Of a stretch of 64,000 nucleotides of DNA, positions 16,862-24,275 are shown one piece after another; the first letter of the stretch is position 1, and every line of letters begins with the position of its first letter. Both the position numbers and the translations under genes were made by a program. The stretch lies in the NCBI RefSeq assembly GCF_001999905.1, contig NZ_CP019640.1, positions 2,088,001 to 2,152,000 of the forward strand. Direction: 5' to 3'. The stretch is from Planococcus lenghuensis. Its GTDB lineage: Bacteria; Bacillota; Bacilli; Bacillales_A; Planococcaceae. A model generated the notes under the pieces. The model was not told the origin of the DNA. It was given only the letters and a program-made list of their open reading frames with translations, and ran no database searches.

Positions 16862-17278
16862 TCATTCATACAGGTGCTTTTCTGTATCCAAGTAGATTTG
16901 TTTAGCCTGTTCTTCCGTCACCTGATAACGAAACGCCGCTTCTTTCAGCGCGAGCTGCATATCCCCATGCATGCCGAATTCAATGCTGATGAAATCATAC
17001 AGACTTAAATCATTTGGAGAAATATTTGTCCGGCGTTCGTCCACGATCCTTGACTTCCTGTGTAAATCCGGCGTGACGCGTGCAGCATTGCCATTGGCCA
17101 CTTCCACTTCCGCGCCGGCCACCGTCCATCTATATTCCACCGGCAGACCTGTAGTTTTTTCGATATATATCAGGTCATTCCCTGAAGCTTCCCATTTACC
17201 GTGTGTATGCCGTTCAGCCAATAATTTATCCAGTGATTTCCCTCCATCAACAGGGTGGGTTTTCAGTTTCTCCAGCAT
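16862..17278 (-). CDS. unknown 138-residue protein, paralogue of the 18109 gene
   Basis: Start ATG at 17276-17278 after AAGGAGGGGCCGCCACA, matching the start of its paralogue. It aligns with the product of 18109-18531 along nearly its whole length: M-L-x-L-K-x-HP, TPDLHRKSRIVDERRT versus TPDLHNRSEIVTERRT, LSLYDFISIEFGMHGDMQLA versus LGLYDFVRFQVNMHGDMALA, and the C-terminal EKHLYE. No signal, membrane segment or cysteine. Function unknown. The two copies are separated by a lipoprotein gene. Confidence 0.7.
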   Translation of the reverse strand: MLEKLKTHPVDGGKSLDKLLAERHTHGKWEASGNDLIYIEKTTGLPVEYRWTVAGAEVEVANGNAARVTPDLHRKSRIVDERRTNISPNDLSLYDFISIEFGMHGDMQLALKEAAFRYQVTEEQAKQIYLDTEKHLYE

Positions 17279-17303
17279 TGTGGCGGCCCCTCCTTCTGTT
17301 TTA

Positions 17304-17867
17304 TCAAGAACCAGTATCCACATCGTCTTTTTCAGCAACGCCTGTTATGACGGTCGCAATGATATTCGGCAATGCTGACGCCTCATCTTCACCGCCGTAC
17401 GTTCCGTATGTGGTGATATGATCGCCTTCTGCCACTTCGGTCTCAGACATATTGGTAATCACCAATGGGCCTTCATCCGTTTCCAATGTGAATGTCGCAC
17501 CGCCTACCTGCTCATTCTCCACTTCGCTTACTTCTCCTGCCACATAAAGCACTTCTTCCCCATACTCTCCTGCTGTCAGCATCTCGTAGTCCGCCTCAAT
17601 CGCCTCTTCTATGATCTCCGCTTCCAATCCTTCAGGTATTTGATCATTGAGCGCTTCTTCTACCTCTTCTGCAGGCTCCTCTTCAACCGGCTCTTCTTCG
17701 GCGATTTCTTCTTCAGCCGGTTCTTCTTCAACACCTTCCTCTTCAAGCGGTGCTTCTTCTGCAGGTTCCTCTTCGATTGGCGGTTCCCCGACCGGTTCCG
17801 CTTCCTCTCCGCAGGCGGTGAGTGCAAACATTGTCAGTATACCAACGCTTAACATTCTAATCCTCAT
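17304..17867 (-). CDS. acidic lipoprotein with OB-fold-like domain
   Basis: 187 residues. Lipoprotein signal MRIRMLSVGILTMFALTACG (lipobox LTAC). Residues 22-70 are a tandem Glu/Pro/Ala repeat (EEEPAEE units), which would form a long acidic spacer. The C-terminal domain (EEVLYVAGEVSEVENEQVGG, FTLETDEGPLVITN, AEGDHITTYGTYGG) resembles the OB-fold-like domain of the 15379 product. It is probably tethered outside the membrane with the domain held away from the surface (inference). It is flanked by the two paralogous 140-residue genes. Role unknown. Confidence 0.72.
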   Translation of the reverse strand: MRIRMLSVGILTMFALTACGEEAEPVGEPPIEEEPAEEAPLEEEGVEEEPAEEEIAEEEPVEEEPAEEVEEALNDQIPEGLEAEIIEEAIEADYEMLTAGEYGEEVLYVAGEVSEVENEQVGGATFTLETDEGPLVITNMSETEVAEGDHITTYGTYGGEDEASALPNIIATVITGVAEKDDVDTGS

Positions 17868-18108
17868 GCCAGCATCCCTCCTATGTAAGTTGAACTAATG
17901 ATTTATCATGGTTGATACGTCACCAAACAGCCAGGCTTCTGGCGGGCTTGGCTCACAGGTGCAATAAGTTATCTGCACTGAAAACGAAGTGGCAAGCATA
18001 CCTAGTTTTGCCCCTCTGAGCAGCCGGAGTATTTCGCATGTAAATTCTTCAGCTCATCTTACATGAGATCGATTGAGCAAAAACTAGCCGGCCCTCTCCT
18101 ATTCAACT

Positions 18109-18531
18109 TTAGCTTCGCTCGTACAAATGTTTTTCGGTCGCCGTGTAAATCTCTTTTGCCTGTTCGAGATTTACATCATATTTGATGGTGGCTTCCTTCA
18201 ATGCCAGCGCCATATCGCCATGCATGTTGACTTGGAATCTGACGAAATCATAGAGCCCCAATTGATCGGCTGGAATGACGGTGCGGCGCTCAGTCACAAT
18301 TTCCGACCGATTATGCAGGTCGGGTGTCAATTCAGCAGCCTGACTGTTTGCCGCTTCGATACCCGTATCGGTAAGCGTCCATTTATACGTGACCGGCACA
18401 CCGACCGAAGGCTCTGTAAAAATGACATCATTTTCGATCGTATCCCATTCCCCGTTGGCATGCTTTTCAAATAAGTATTCGTTAACCGGTTTTCCTTTGC
18501 TTGTCGGGTGGTTCTTCAGTCTGTCCAGCAT
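18109..18531 (-). CDS. unknown 140-residue protein, paralogue of the 16862 gene
   Basis: MLDRLKNHPTSKGKPVNEYL, then TEPSVGVPVTYKWTLTDTGI, YDFVRFQVNMHGDMALALKE and EKHLYERS. It is about half identical by eye to the 16862 product, so the pair arose by duplication. Ribosome site GGAGGCCGATAGGAA lies upstream. No targeting signal. The repeated conservation of RSEIVTERRT and MHGDM marks likely functional positions, but no known family is evident. Confidence 0.7.
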   Translation of the reverse strand: MLDRLKNHPTSKGKPVNEYLFEKHANGEWDTIENDVIFTEPSVGVPVTYKWTLTDTGIEAANSQAAELTPDLHNRSEIVTERRTVIPADQLGLYDFVRFQVNMHGDMALALKEATIKYDVNLEQAKEIYTATEKHLYERS

Positions 18532-18582
18532 TTCCTATCGGCCTCCTATTTGATTCCGCTTTCCGGATCAGCGGAATTCCTG

Positions 18583-18624
18583 GCAAAGGAATAGCCCTGC
18601 TGTCGCATGGGCTATTCCTTCATT
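18583..18624 (-). terminator. terminator of the 18612-18809 gene
   Basis: AAGGAATAGCCC, a loop of about 12 bases, GGGCTATTCCTT; the stem begins inside the stop region of the gene. Confidence 0.7.
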
Positions 18625-18809
18625 GCTTTTCGCTTTTGCTGGCGAACCCACCAGTCAATGTGATCCTCATAAAACAGTGTCACGTGACCATATCGGATGT
18701 GCGGAAGTTTCTTATCCGCCAGCAAGTGAGTCACCTGCTCTTCCGTCAGCGGAAATCCTGCCAACGCCAAATAACAAAGCAAGTTTTCAATACCTTGAAT
18801 TTTCTTCAT
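18612..18809 (-). CDS. unknown 65-residue protein, possible winged-helix DNA-binding type
   Basis: Start ATG at 18807-18809, preceded by GGGAGGTGATTATC; a longer frame to 18956 has no ribosome site. Sequence MKKIQGIENLLCYLALAGFP then LTEEQVTHLLADKKLPHIRY and FYEDHIDWWVRQQKRK. The middle looks like the recognition helix plus wing of excisionase-type small proteins, but the resemblance is weak. Standalone gene with its own terminator. Confidence 0.6.
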   Translation of the reverse strand: MKKIQGIENLLCYLALAGFPLTEEQVTHLLADKKLPHIRYGHVTLFYEDHIDWWVRQQKRKAMKE

Positions 18810-18956
18810 GATAATCACCTCCCGCAAAATCCTCTTTGGTATATGCAACAAAGAAGATTCAGCATGAGTGGCTATCAGAAGTTGTGTTGTTATTCGTCCT
18901 TTTCCCTTATTCACAGCAAAAAAACCGCAAACATGGAATTGCAAAAATCCTGACAC

Positions 18957-19262
18957 TTATTTCATATTATTATAATCTTCGTTAATGAACGCGAGCATAT
19001 CCCTGAACACCCGGCCTTCGAACCATTCATATGGTACGCGCTGCGCCACATCCCCATCTTCTTTCACCCGCAAACTGCTTGCAGACAACTGCACAATCGC
19101 CAAATCATCAATATCTTCATTTTCTTCATCGAGGGAGAACTCCGAAAATTTCTCCTTGGCTTTGGTGAATAAATCGTTCCTTGCGACGGGATCCTTGAAA
19201 TCCCATGATTCGTATTTCCCTTGATACAGCAACTCAATTGTATATATTTTATCATTCATCAT
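18957..19262 (-). CDS. unknown acidic 101-residue protein
   Basis: Two ATG codons at the start (MMNDKIYTIELLYQGKYESW) behind AAAGGAGGCAATC. No signal or membrane segment. The motif SWDFKDPVARNDLFTKAKEK and the acidic LDEENEDIDDLAIVQLS are the visible features. I do not recognise a family. It is followed about 150 bases downstream by the 65-residue gene on the same strand. Confidence 0.6.
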   Translation of the reverse strand: MMNDKIYTIELLYQGKYESWDFKDPVARNDLFTKAKEKFSEFSLDEENEDIDDLAIVQLSASSLRVKEDGDVAQRVPYEWFEGRVFRDMLAFINEDYNNMK

Positions 19263-19427
19263 GATTGCCTCCTTTCCCCCTGTAATTCCTGCTTATCCCT
19301 TCCTTTCAAACATTTTTGGCTAAATACGCAATGAAATGCCGGATTCAGCCGGTGTTGCCGTCATGAAAAGGGACGGTTCCGAAAGATCATGAATCGTGAC
19401 TTTCAGGCAGTGCCGGTTCCGCGTTTT

Positions 19428-19468
19428 AAAAAAACAGGGAGAGAAAACCCGTCGGTTATTCTCTCCCC
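19428..19468 (-). terminator. cvfC-like gene terminator
   Basis: GGGGAGAGAA, loop, TTCTCTCCC then seven T on the minus strand, about 45 bases past the stop at 19514. Confidence 0.85.
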
Positions 19469-19513
19469 ATTTTTGATTCAGCAGGGCTTGTCAGACAGCC
19501 CCTCAGCCAGTCT

Positions 19514-20641
19514 TTAATTGTTTTTCGCCGCTTGTCTCGCTTCGGTCATCTGACGCCAGACCGAGCCTTTCGCTTCTTCGCCGCCTTCGATGCGGGCGAT
19601 GGCCATTTTCACTTGAAGCTTCACTTCAAATTCCTTATCGTCTTCAGCCGCTTTCAATGCCGGCAATGCTTTCTCTGTCCCCGTTTCATAAAGGAACATC
19701 GCTGCGCGCCAGCGCACGAGTTTATTTCGGTCGCCGAGCGATTCGATCATGGCATCTTCAAATTCTTCGAATCCAAGATCGCTGATGCAGTCGCCGGCAG
19801 TCCGTCTGACGGATGCACTTTTATCGTTCAAAGCCTGTTCCAGATAAGGAACAACCGCTTTATCCTCGATCATGCCGAGGTACACGGCGGCGAGGCGGCG
19901 GATGGACATCTTTTCATCGTCAAGCGCTTTGGCAAGGAGCGGCAGGTCGGACTCGTCCGGATCCGGCAGCTGATCGAGCAGCTGGAAGCGCGTTTCCCAA
20001 TCCGGCACATCGAATTCTTCCAAGGTCACTTTCCGGCCGCGCGCTGCTGTTTCCGGCTGTCCATTTTGTTCTTTCTCAATCAGTGAATCGAGTCGCTCCT
20101 GCGGATAAGCCGCCTCGATTTCCCGAAGGACATTTTCGCCAATTTCCGCTTTTTCTCCGTAGCGGACGCCGTAATCCGCCCATTTGCGCTGGAAAATGTA
20201 ATTCTCCTCGTCATCGCCCATTACTGCGTTCATCGCCTGCACGAAACGCTCCGGCATCCCAAAGCGCTCTTCGGACTGATTGTCGAATACTTTCACTTGA
20301 AGCGGAATACCTTTGAATTGCTGCACATGGACGTATACTTCGCCGTAATGCTCGTCGATCTCAACGTTTTCTTCCGCTCCGTCCCCTTCGCCGAATACGC
20401 GGCGCACTTCCGCAAGAATACCTTCCCAGTCGTATTTTGCGTTGCGTTCCACTGCCAGGAAATCCGCTACATGATAAATGCCTTTGACCCCATCGATCGT
20501 AAAGAGGGCCTGAATCTGCTCCGGCGCCCCTTCAACGGTTTCCGGTTTATAGTTATGGCTCTTTCCGAAAGGCAATTCCTGGTCAATGACCACTTTCATC
20601 GTATTCGGGCTCGGTGTCGGTTCAATCGTTATGATTTTCAT
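19514..20641 (-). CDS. CvfC/YpgR-type protein: NifU-like N-domain plus HEAT repeats
   Basis: 375 residues. N-terminal MKIITIEPTPSPNTMKVVID and FTIDGVKGIYHVADFLAVER form the Nfu/NifU N-terminal scaffold-like domain, here without cysteines. From about residue 210 the protein has HEAT-like repeats (DDEKMSIRRLAAVYLGMIED, NDKSASVRRTAGDCISDLGF, GDRNKLVRWRAAMFLYETGT). This matches the conserved virulence factor C family of staphylococci and B. subtilis YpgR. The biochemical role is unresolved. The neighbouring HD-domain gene (22529) is the ypgQ counterpart, with an ABC-F gene between them here. Confidence 0.85.
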   Translation of the reverse strand: MKIITIEPTPSPNTMKVVIDQELPFGKSHNYKPETVEGAPEQIQALFTIDGVKGIYHVADFLAVERNAKYDWEGILAEVRRVFGEGDGAEENVEIDEHYGEVYVHVQQFKGIPLQVKVFDNQSEERFGMPERFVQAMNAVMGDDEENYIFQRKWADYGVRYGEKAEIGENVLREIEAAYPQERLDSLIEKEQNGQPETAARGRKVTLEEFDVPDWETRFQLLDQLPDPDESDLPLLAKALDDEKMSIRRLAAVYLGMIEDKAVVPYLEQALNDKSASVRRTAGDCISDLGFEEFEDAMIESLGDRNKLVRWRAAMFLYETGTEKALPALKAAEDDKEFEVKLQVKMAIARIEGGEEAKGSVWRQMTEARQAAKNN

Positions 20642-20663
20642 TAATAGTCCCCCTGTGTTGAAT

Positions 20664-22532
20664 TTATTGCGTTTCCATCAATTCCTGAAGATATGACCAG
20701 CGCTCGATCAATTCCTCGTACTCAGCATTCAGTTCGTCAATTTGCGCTTGCAGCTCCTGCAGCGCGGTAAAATCGGAACCGAGCGTCCCCATTTTCGCTT
20801 CCGCTTCTTCAATTGCCTGCTCGGTCTGTTCAATGCGTTCATGGATGGTTTCCCATTCTATTTTTTCCTTGTAAGAAACTTTTTTCTGCGTTTTTTCCCG
20901 GACGGGCTGCGTTTTTTTCGGTTCTATCGCAACCGGTTCCGGTTTCTCGCGAATAAAATCAGAGTAAAGTCCGAGGTATTCTTCAACTTGACCATCTTTG
21001 ACCGCCCACAATTTTCCGGCAACCCGGTCAAGGAAAAACCGGTCGTGGGAAATCGCGATCACAACGCCGGGGAAACCTTCCAGGAATTCCTCGAGAACAG
21101 ATAATGTCTGAATATCCAAGTCGTTGGTCGGCTCATCCAGAAGCAGGACATTTGGCTGTTCCATCAGTAATTTCAGCAAATACAACCTTTTTCGCTCCCC
21201 GCCCGACAGCTTGCCGATCTGCGTCCCGTGGGCGTTAGGCTGGAAAAGGAACCGCTCAAGCATCTGCACCGCCGACACGCGGACGCCTTTTGCTGTTTCA
21301 ATATCGTTCGACGTTTCCCTTACGTAATCGATAATGCGCTGGGATTCATCCATTTTCGGCAAGTGCTGGGTGAAATGCGCAATTTTCACGGTACTGCCAT
21401 AGTCAAGCGTGCCGGCATCCGGTTGAACCTCACCGGCCAGCAGTTTCATAAGCGTCGATTTTCCCGCTCCGTTCGGGCCGATAATCCCGATACGATCGCC
21501 GGCTTGGAGAAGAAAACTAACATCAGAAAAAATAACGCGATCGCCATACGCAACACGCAGACCCTCTCCTTCAATCACTTTTTTACCGAGCCGGCTCCCG
21601 GTCAGCCCAAGATCGAGCGATGTGTTATCAGCCGTTGAACTTACGTCCTCCTGGAGCTTTTCAAAACGCTGAATCCGGGCTTTCTGTTTCGTTGTTCGCG
21701 CTTTCGCTCCCCGCCGGATCCATTTCAGTTCAGAACGGAACCGATTTTCCAGCTTTTGACGGGTTGCCGCTTCCGATTCCTCCCGTGCAGCTCTTGCTTC
21801 CAAATAATCTCCATAATTCCCTTTATGCGTGTACAGCGTCTTATCCGCAAGTTCGAAGATATGAGTGGACACAGCATCCAGAAAATAGCGGTCGTGCGTG
21901 ACGAACAGCATCGCAGAATTCATACGCGTCAGCGTCTCTTGCAGCCACTCCGCCGATTCAGCATCCAGGTGGTTCGTCGGCTCATCCAGCAGAATGAGAT
22001 CCGCCGGTTCGACAAGCGTTTTGGCGAGCGCCACCCGCTTTTGCTGCCCGCCTGACAGTTCGGAGATTTCCCGGTCAAACATGTCGATGCCAAGTTTCGT
22101 CAATGCGGTCTTGGCCAATGCATTGATATCCCACGCATTGTGCTGTTCCATTTCGCTCTGCAATTTCAACAGGTCGTCCTGCAGCTCAGCAGACGACGAA
22201 TCAATCATCATCCGCTGGAGCGCCGCCTCATATTGCCGGTTCAAGGTCAGCACCGGTGATTCTCCGGAGAACACAGCTTCAAGCACAGTTTGTCCCTCCG
22301 CAAAGACCGGATCTTGCGGCAAATATGTCACACGGTATTGCTTCGGGTGATCAACATCGATTGAATCCGCATCCGCATCCCCGGCAATGATTGATAATAA
22401 CGTGGATTTTCCGGTTCCGTTCACACCGATCAACCCGGCACGTTCACCTGGTACAAGCGAAAAACCGATGTTTTCGAATAATGTTTTTGCCCCGACTGTT
22501 TTCGTCAGATTGGTTATATTTAAATGACTCAT
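20664..22532 (-). CDS. ABC-F ATPase, YfmR/Uup type
   Basis: 622 residues with two nucleotide-binding domains and no membrane segment. Walker A motifs: GVNGTGKST and GPNGAGKST; signatures: LSGGQQKR and LSGGERKR; Walker B: ILLDEPTNHLDAES and LLLDEPTNDLDIQ. The inter-domain linker (ARAAREESEAATRQKLENRF, KARTTKQKARIQRFEKL) and a C-terminal coiled coil (about 535-620) are those of the Uup/YfmR subgroup, which acts on stalled ribosomes. Antibiotic-resistance ABC-F proteins have different linkers, so a housekeeping translation role is favoured. Its ATG overlaps the stop of the HD gene (ATGA). Confidence 0.9.
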   Translation of the reverse strand: MSHLNITNLTKTVGAKTLFENIGFSLVPGERAGLIGVNGTGKSTLLSIIAGDADADSIDVDHPKQYRVTYLPQDPVFAEGQTVLEAVFSGESPVLTLNRQYEAALQRMMIDSSSAELQDDLLKLQSEMEQHNAWDINALAKTALTKLGIDMFDREISELSGGQQKRVALAKTLVEPADLILLDEPTNHLDAESAEWLQETLTRMNSAMLFVTHDRYFLDAVSTHIFELADKTLYTHKGNYGDYLEARAAREESEAATRQKLENRFRSELKWIRRGAKARTTKQKARIQRFEKLQEDVSSTADNTSLDLGLTGSRLGKKVIEGEGLRVAYGDRVIFSDVSFLLQAGDRIGIIGPNGAGKSTLMKLLAGEVQPDAGTLDYGSTVKIAHFTQHLPKMDESQRIIDYVRETSNDIETAKGVRVSAVQMLERFLFQPNAHGTQIGKLSGGERKRLYLLKLLMEQPNVLLLDEPTNDLDIQTLSVLEEFLEGFPGVVIAISHDRFFLDRVAGKLWAVKDGQVEEYLGLYSDFIREKPEPVAIEPKKTQPVREKTQKKVSYKEKIEWETIHERIEQTEQAIEEAEAKMGTLGSDFTALQELQAQIDELNAEYEELIERWSYLQELMETQ

Positions 22533-23164
22533 GCGTTTCCATCCAATTCGTTTTGTAGTTGCTGTAAATAGGATACCATAAATTGATGCCGATCCTGCGC
22601 CAGCCGCTTGCCGGCTTCCGTCAGCATTTTGTCTTTCAGGAGCAGAAGTTTCTCGTGAAAATGCGTTACGCTGGCTGTTTCTTTCGTCCGGTATTCTTCT
22701 GCTGTCATCGCGGTCCGGGGCTTTTCATCCAAATCGTACAGTTTCCGTCCTTTTGCCCCGCCGTATGCGAACGTCCGGGCAATTCCGACTGCACCGATGG
22801 CATCCAGCCGGTCGGCATCCCGCACGATGGCAGCTTCAATCGATGTGGCCTTCTCTTCATTGCCACCGTTGAATGAAACGGATCGGATGATGTTCCGAAT
22901 CCGTTCCTTGTCCCGGTCACTGAGATCCAGCTGCTCCAGTATTTCCGTTTCCGGATCTTCCCCTTTTCGCGTATATTTCTTATCCGATACATCATGCAGC
23001 AGCACAGCCAGCTCCACAATGAACGGATCTCCTTCTTCCGTCTTTAAAATGGCCCGCGCATTATTCCGGACCCGTTCAATATGCTGCCAGTCATGGCTTG
23101 CATCAAATGTATCGTATATGGCCTTTACCGCTTTCATGCATTGCTGCAAAATCGCTTCATTCAT
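22529..23164 (-). CDS. HD-domain phosphohydrolase, YpgQ-like
   Basis: 211 residues. Metal-binding HD motif: HDWQHIERV (first His), LLHDVSDKKY (HD pair) and DADRLDAIGAVGIARTF (distal Asp). This pattern is that of B. subtilis YpgQ, a manganese-dependent enzyme that removes pyrophosphate from nucleoside triphosphates. The natural substrate is not fixed. It is the upstream gene of a coupled pair with the ABC-F ATPase (4-base overlap). Confidence 0.88.
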   Translation of the reverse strand: MNEAILQQCMKAVKAIYDTFDASHDWQHIERVRNNARAILKTEEGDPFIVELAVLLHDVSDKKYTRKGEDPETEILEQLDLSDRDKERIRNIIRSVSFNGGNEEKATSIEAAIVRDADRLDAIGAVGIARTFAYGGAKGRKLYDLDEKPRTAMTAEEYRTKETASVTHFHEKLLLLKDKMLTEAGKRLAQDRHQFMVSYLQQLQNELDGNA

Positions 23165-23906
23165 GAATATACTCCTTCATGCTGTGACTTGACTGCCCGC
23201 TGGCCCTTATTCCGTAAATTGCGGAACAAGTTTATACACCCTCTGTCTATAATGGCTTCCGGCACCTATTATAACAAGTTTGCGCCATCCCTATGCAAAC
23301 GGCATACTGTGGATTTCGTTTCTGACCGAAAGACTTAGTTCTATAAAAAAGGCTTTATCAAAAAACGGCTCTTCACCAAAGTCTGTACTTGACATGAAGA
23401 AATCACTTCAAGCGGGCGCTTTCCGCAAGCTTGGAAAAACCCGCCAGTCTTACGGAAAAACTTCTGCTCCTGCGCAAGCTCGTCGCAAACGAATCAGGCA
23501 GGGAACCCTGCCTGATTCGCTGCCTCTCCCATGGACGCACTGGTACGGGGTATCTTCATGATCATTCCAGCAGGCCCATTTTCAGGGGTTCCAGATTGCT
23601 TGAAGTGCAGGTGCACGACTCCTGCGGATCAGCGAGACGCCCGAGGCCCCGCAGGGAGCGCAGTGAGCGAGGAGACTCGGGCGCGAGCCCGCGGAAAGCG
23701 GGCACCGGAACAGAAAGCAACCGGTCGCACGTCTCCCTTACCTATTTTCCGAAAAAGGAAGCAGAAAAACACTTGACTGAACATAAGAAAGCGTCTGCCT
23801 GAAGCGATTTCTCTCAATCAAGTACAAGCCTTGTAACGAACCAAAAAAGAAAAACAATACTGCGTTTCATATAGCTCATAAAAAGATTAAAATTTCTGAC
23901 TACTTA
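23165..23906. other. noncoding stretch with an intergenic repeat
   Basis: No supported gene. It contains repeat copy C (23617-23705) and several GC-rich imperfect palindromes at about 23415-23520 (CGGGCGCTTTCCGCAAGC, GGCAGGGAACCCTGCC). Confidence 0.6.
23617..23705 (+). repeat. intergenic repeat, copy C (best preserved)
   Basis: ACGACTCCTGCGGATCAGCG, GAGGCCCCGCAGGGAGCGCA, GTGAGCGAGGAGACTCGGGC and GAGCCCGCGGAAAGCG in order. It is the fullest copy of the repeat and can fold into a branched GC-rich structure. Related copies: 9350, 16301 and, more diverged, 39842. Confidence 0.75.
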
Positions 23907-23935
23907 TTGACGCGATCCTTGAAGTTCTGTATAGT
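23907..23935 (+). promoter_or_regulatory. sigma-A promoter of the cold-shock gene
   Basis: TTGACG (23907-23912), 17-base spacer, TATAGT (23930-23935). Start of transcription would be near 23942, leaving a leader of about 60 bases before the csp ATG, as cold-shock genes usually have. Confidence 0.8.
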
Positions 23936-24001
23936 TAGTTGGTAAACCATCACTCAGCTTCTGACTGCAATACTCGAATTCGCTCATTTGGGGGGACGGT
24001 C

Positions 24002-24220
24002 ATGTATCAAGGAACAGTAAAATGGTTCAACAATGAAAAGGGCTATGGGTTCATTGAATGTTCGGATGGGAATGATGTTTTTGTTCACTTCACAGGTATT
24101 GAGAGCGAAGGGTACCGCAGTTTAGATGAAGGGCAGACCGTCACATTCGAAATTGTGGAAGGAAACCGCGGTCCTCAGGCAGCCCATGTCGTCCGGTTGG
24201 AAGCAGAAAATCATTCTTAA
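24002..24220 (+). CDS. cold-shock protein (CspA family)
   Basis: 72 residues from the ATG at 24002 (GGGGGGACGGTC upstream). RNA-binding motifs RNP1 (KGYGFIE) and RNP2 (VFVHF) are intact: [19 protein letters not shown]. It is a single OB-fold that binds single-stranded RNA/DNA as an RNA chaperone. Aromatic residues W8, F15-equivalents are present. Position among ypgQ and ypeQ homologues corresponds to cspD of B. subtilis, but the sequence alone does not separate the paralogues, so no symbol is given. Confidence 0.95.
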   Translation: MYQGTVKWFNNEKGYGFIECSDGNDVFVHFTGIESEGYRSLDEGQTVTFEIVEGNRGPQAAHVVRLEAENHS

Positions 24221-24231
24221 CAAAAAATTAA

Positions 24232-24266
24232 AGGCAGCAGAGGAGAATTCCTCATGCTGCCTTTTT
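24232..24266. terminator. bidirectional terminator
   Basis: AAAGGCAGCA...TGCTGCCTTT with an inner GAGGAGAATTCCTC palindrome, between the converging csp gene and the 24276 gene. Confidence 0.85.
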
Positions 24267-24275
24267 GTGTTTTGC

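Noticed and set aside
17418-17898. Plus-strand Phe/Ser-rich frames and short direct repeats that might suggest a repeat array
   Set aside because: They mirror the Glu/Pro/Ala codon repeats of the acidic lipoprotein. Units are too short and irregular for CRISPR, and no spacers are present.
19263-19513. Possible small gene in the gap before the cvfC-like gene
   Set aside because: Only a terminator and unstructured sequence are present; no frame with a ribosome site.
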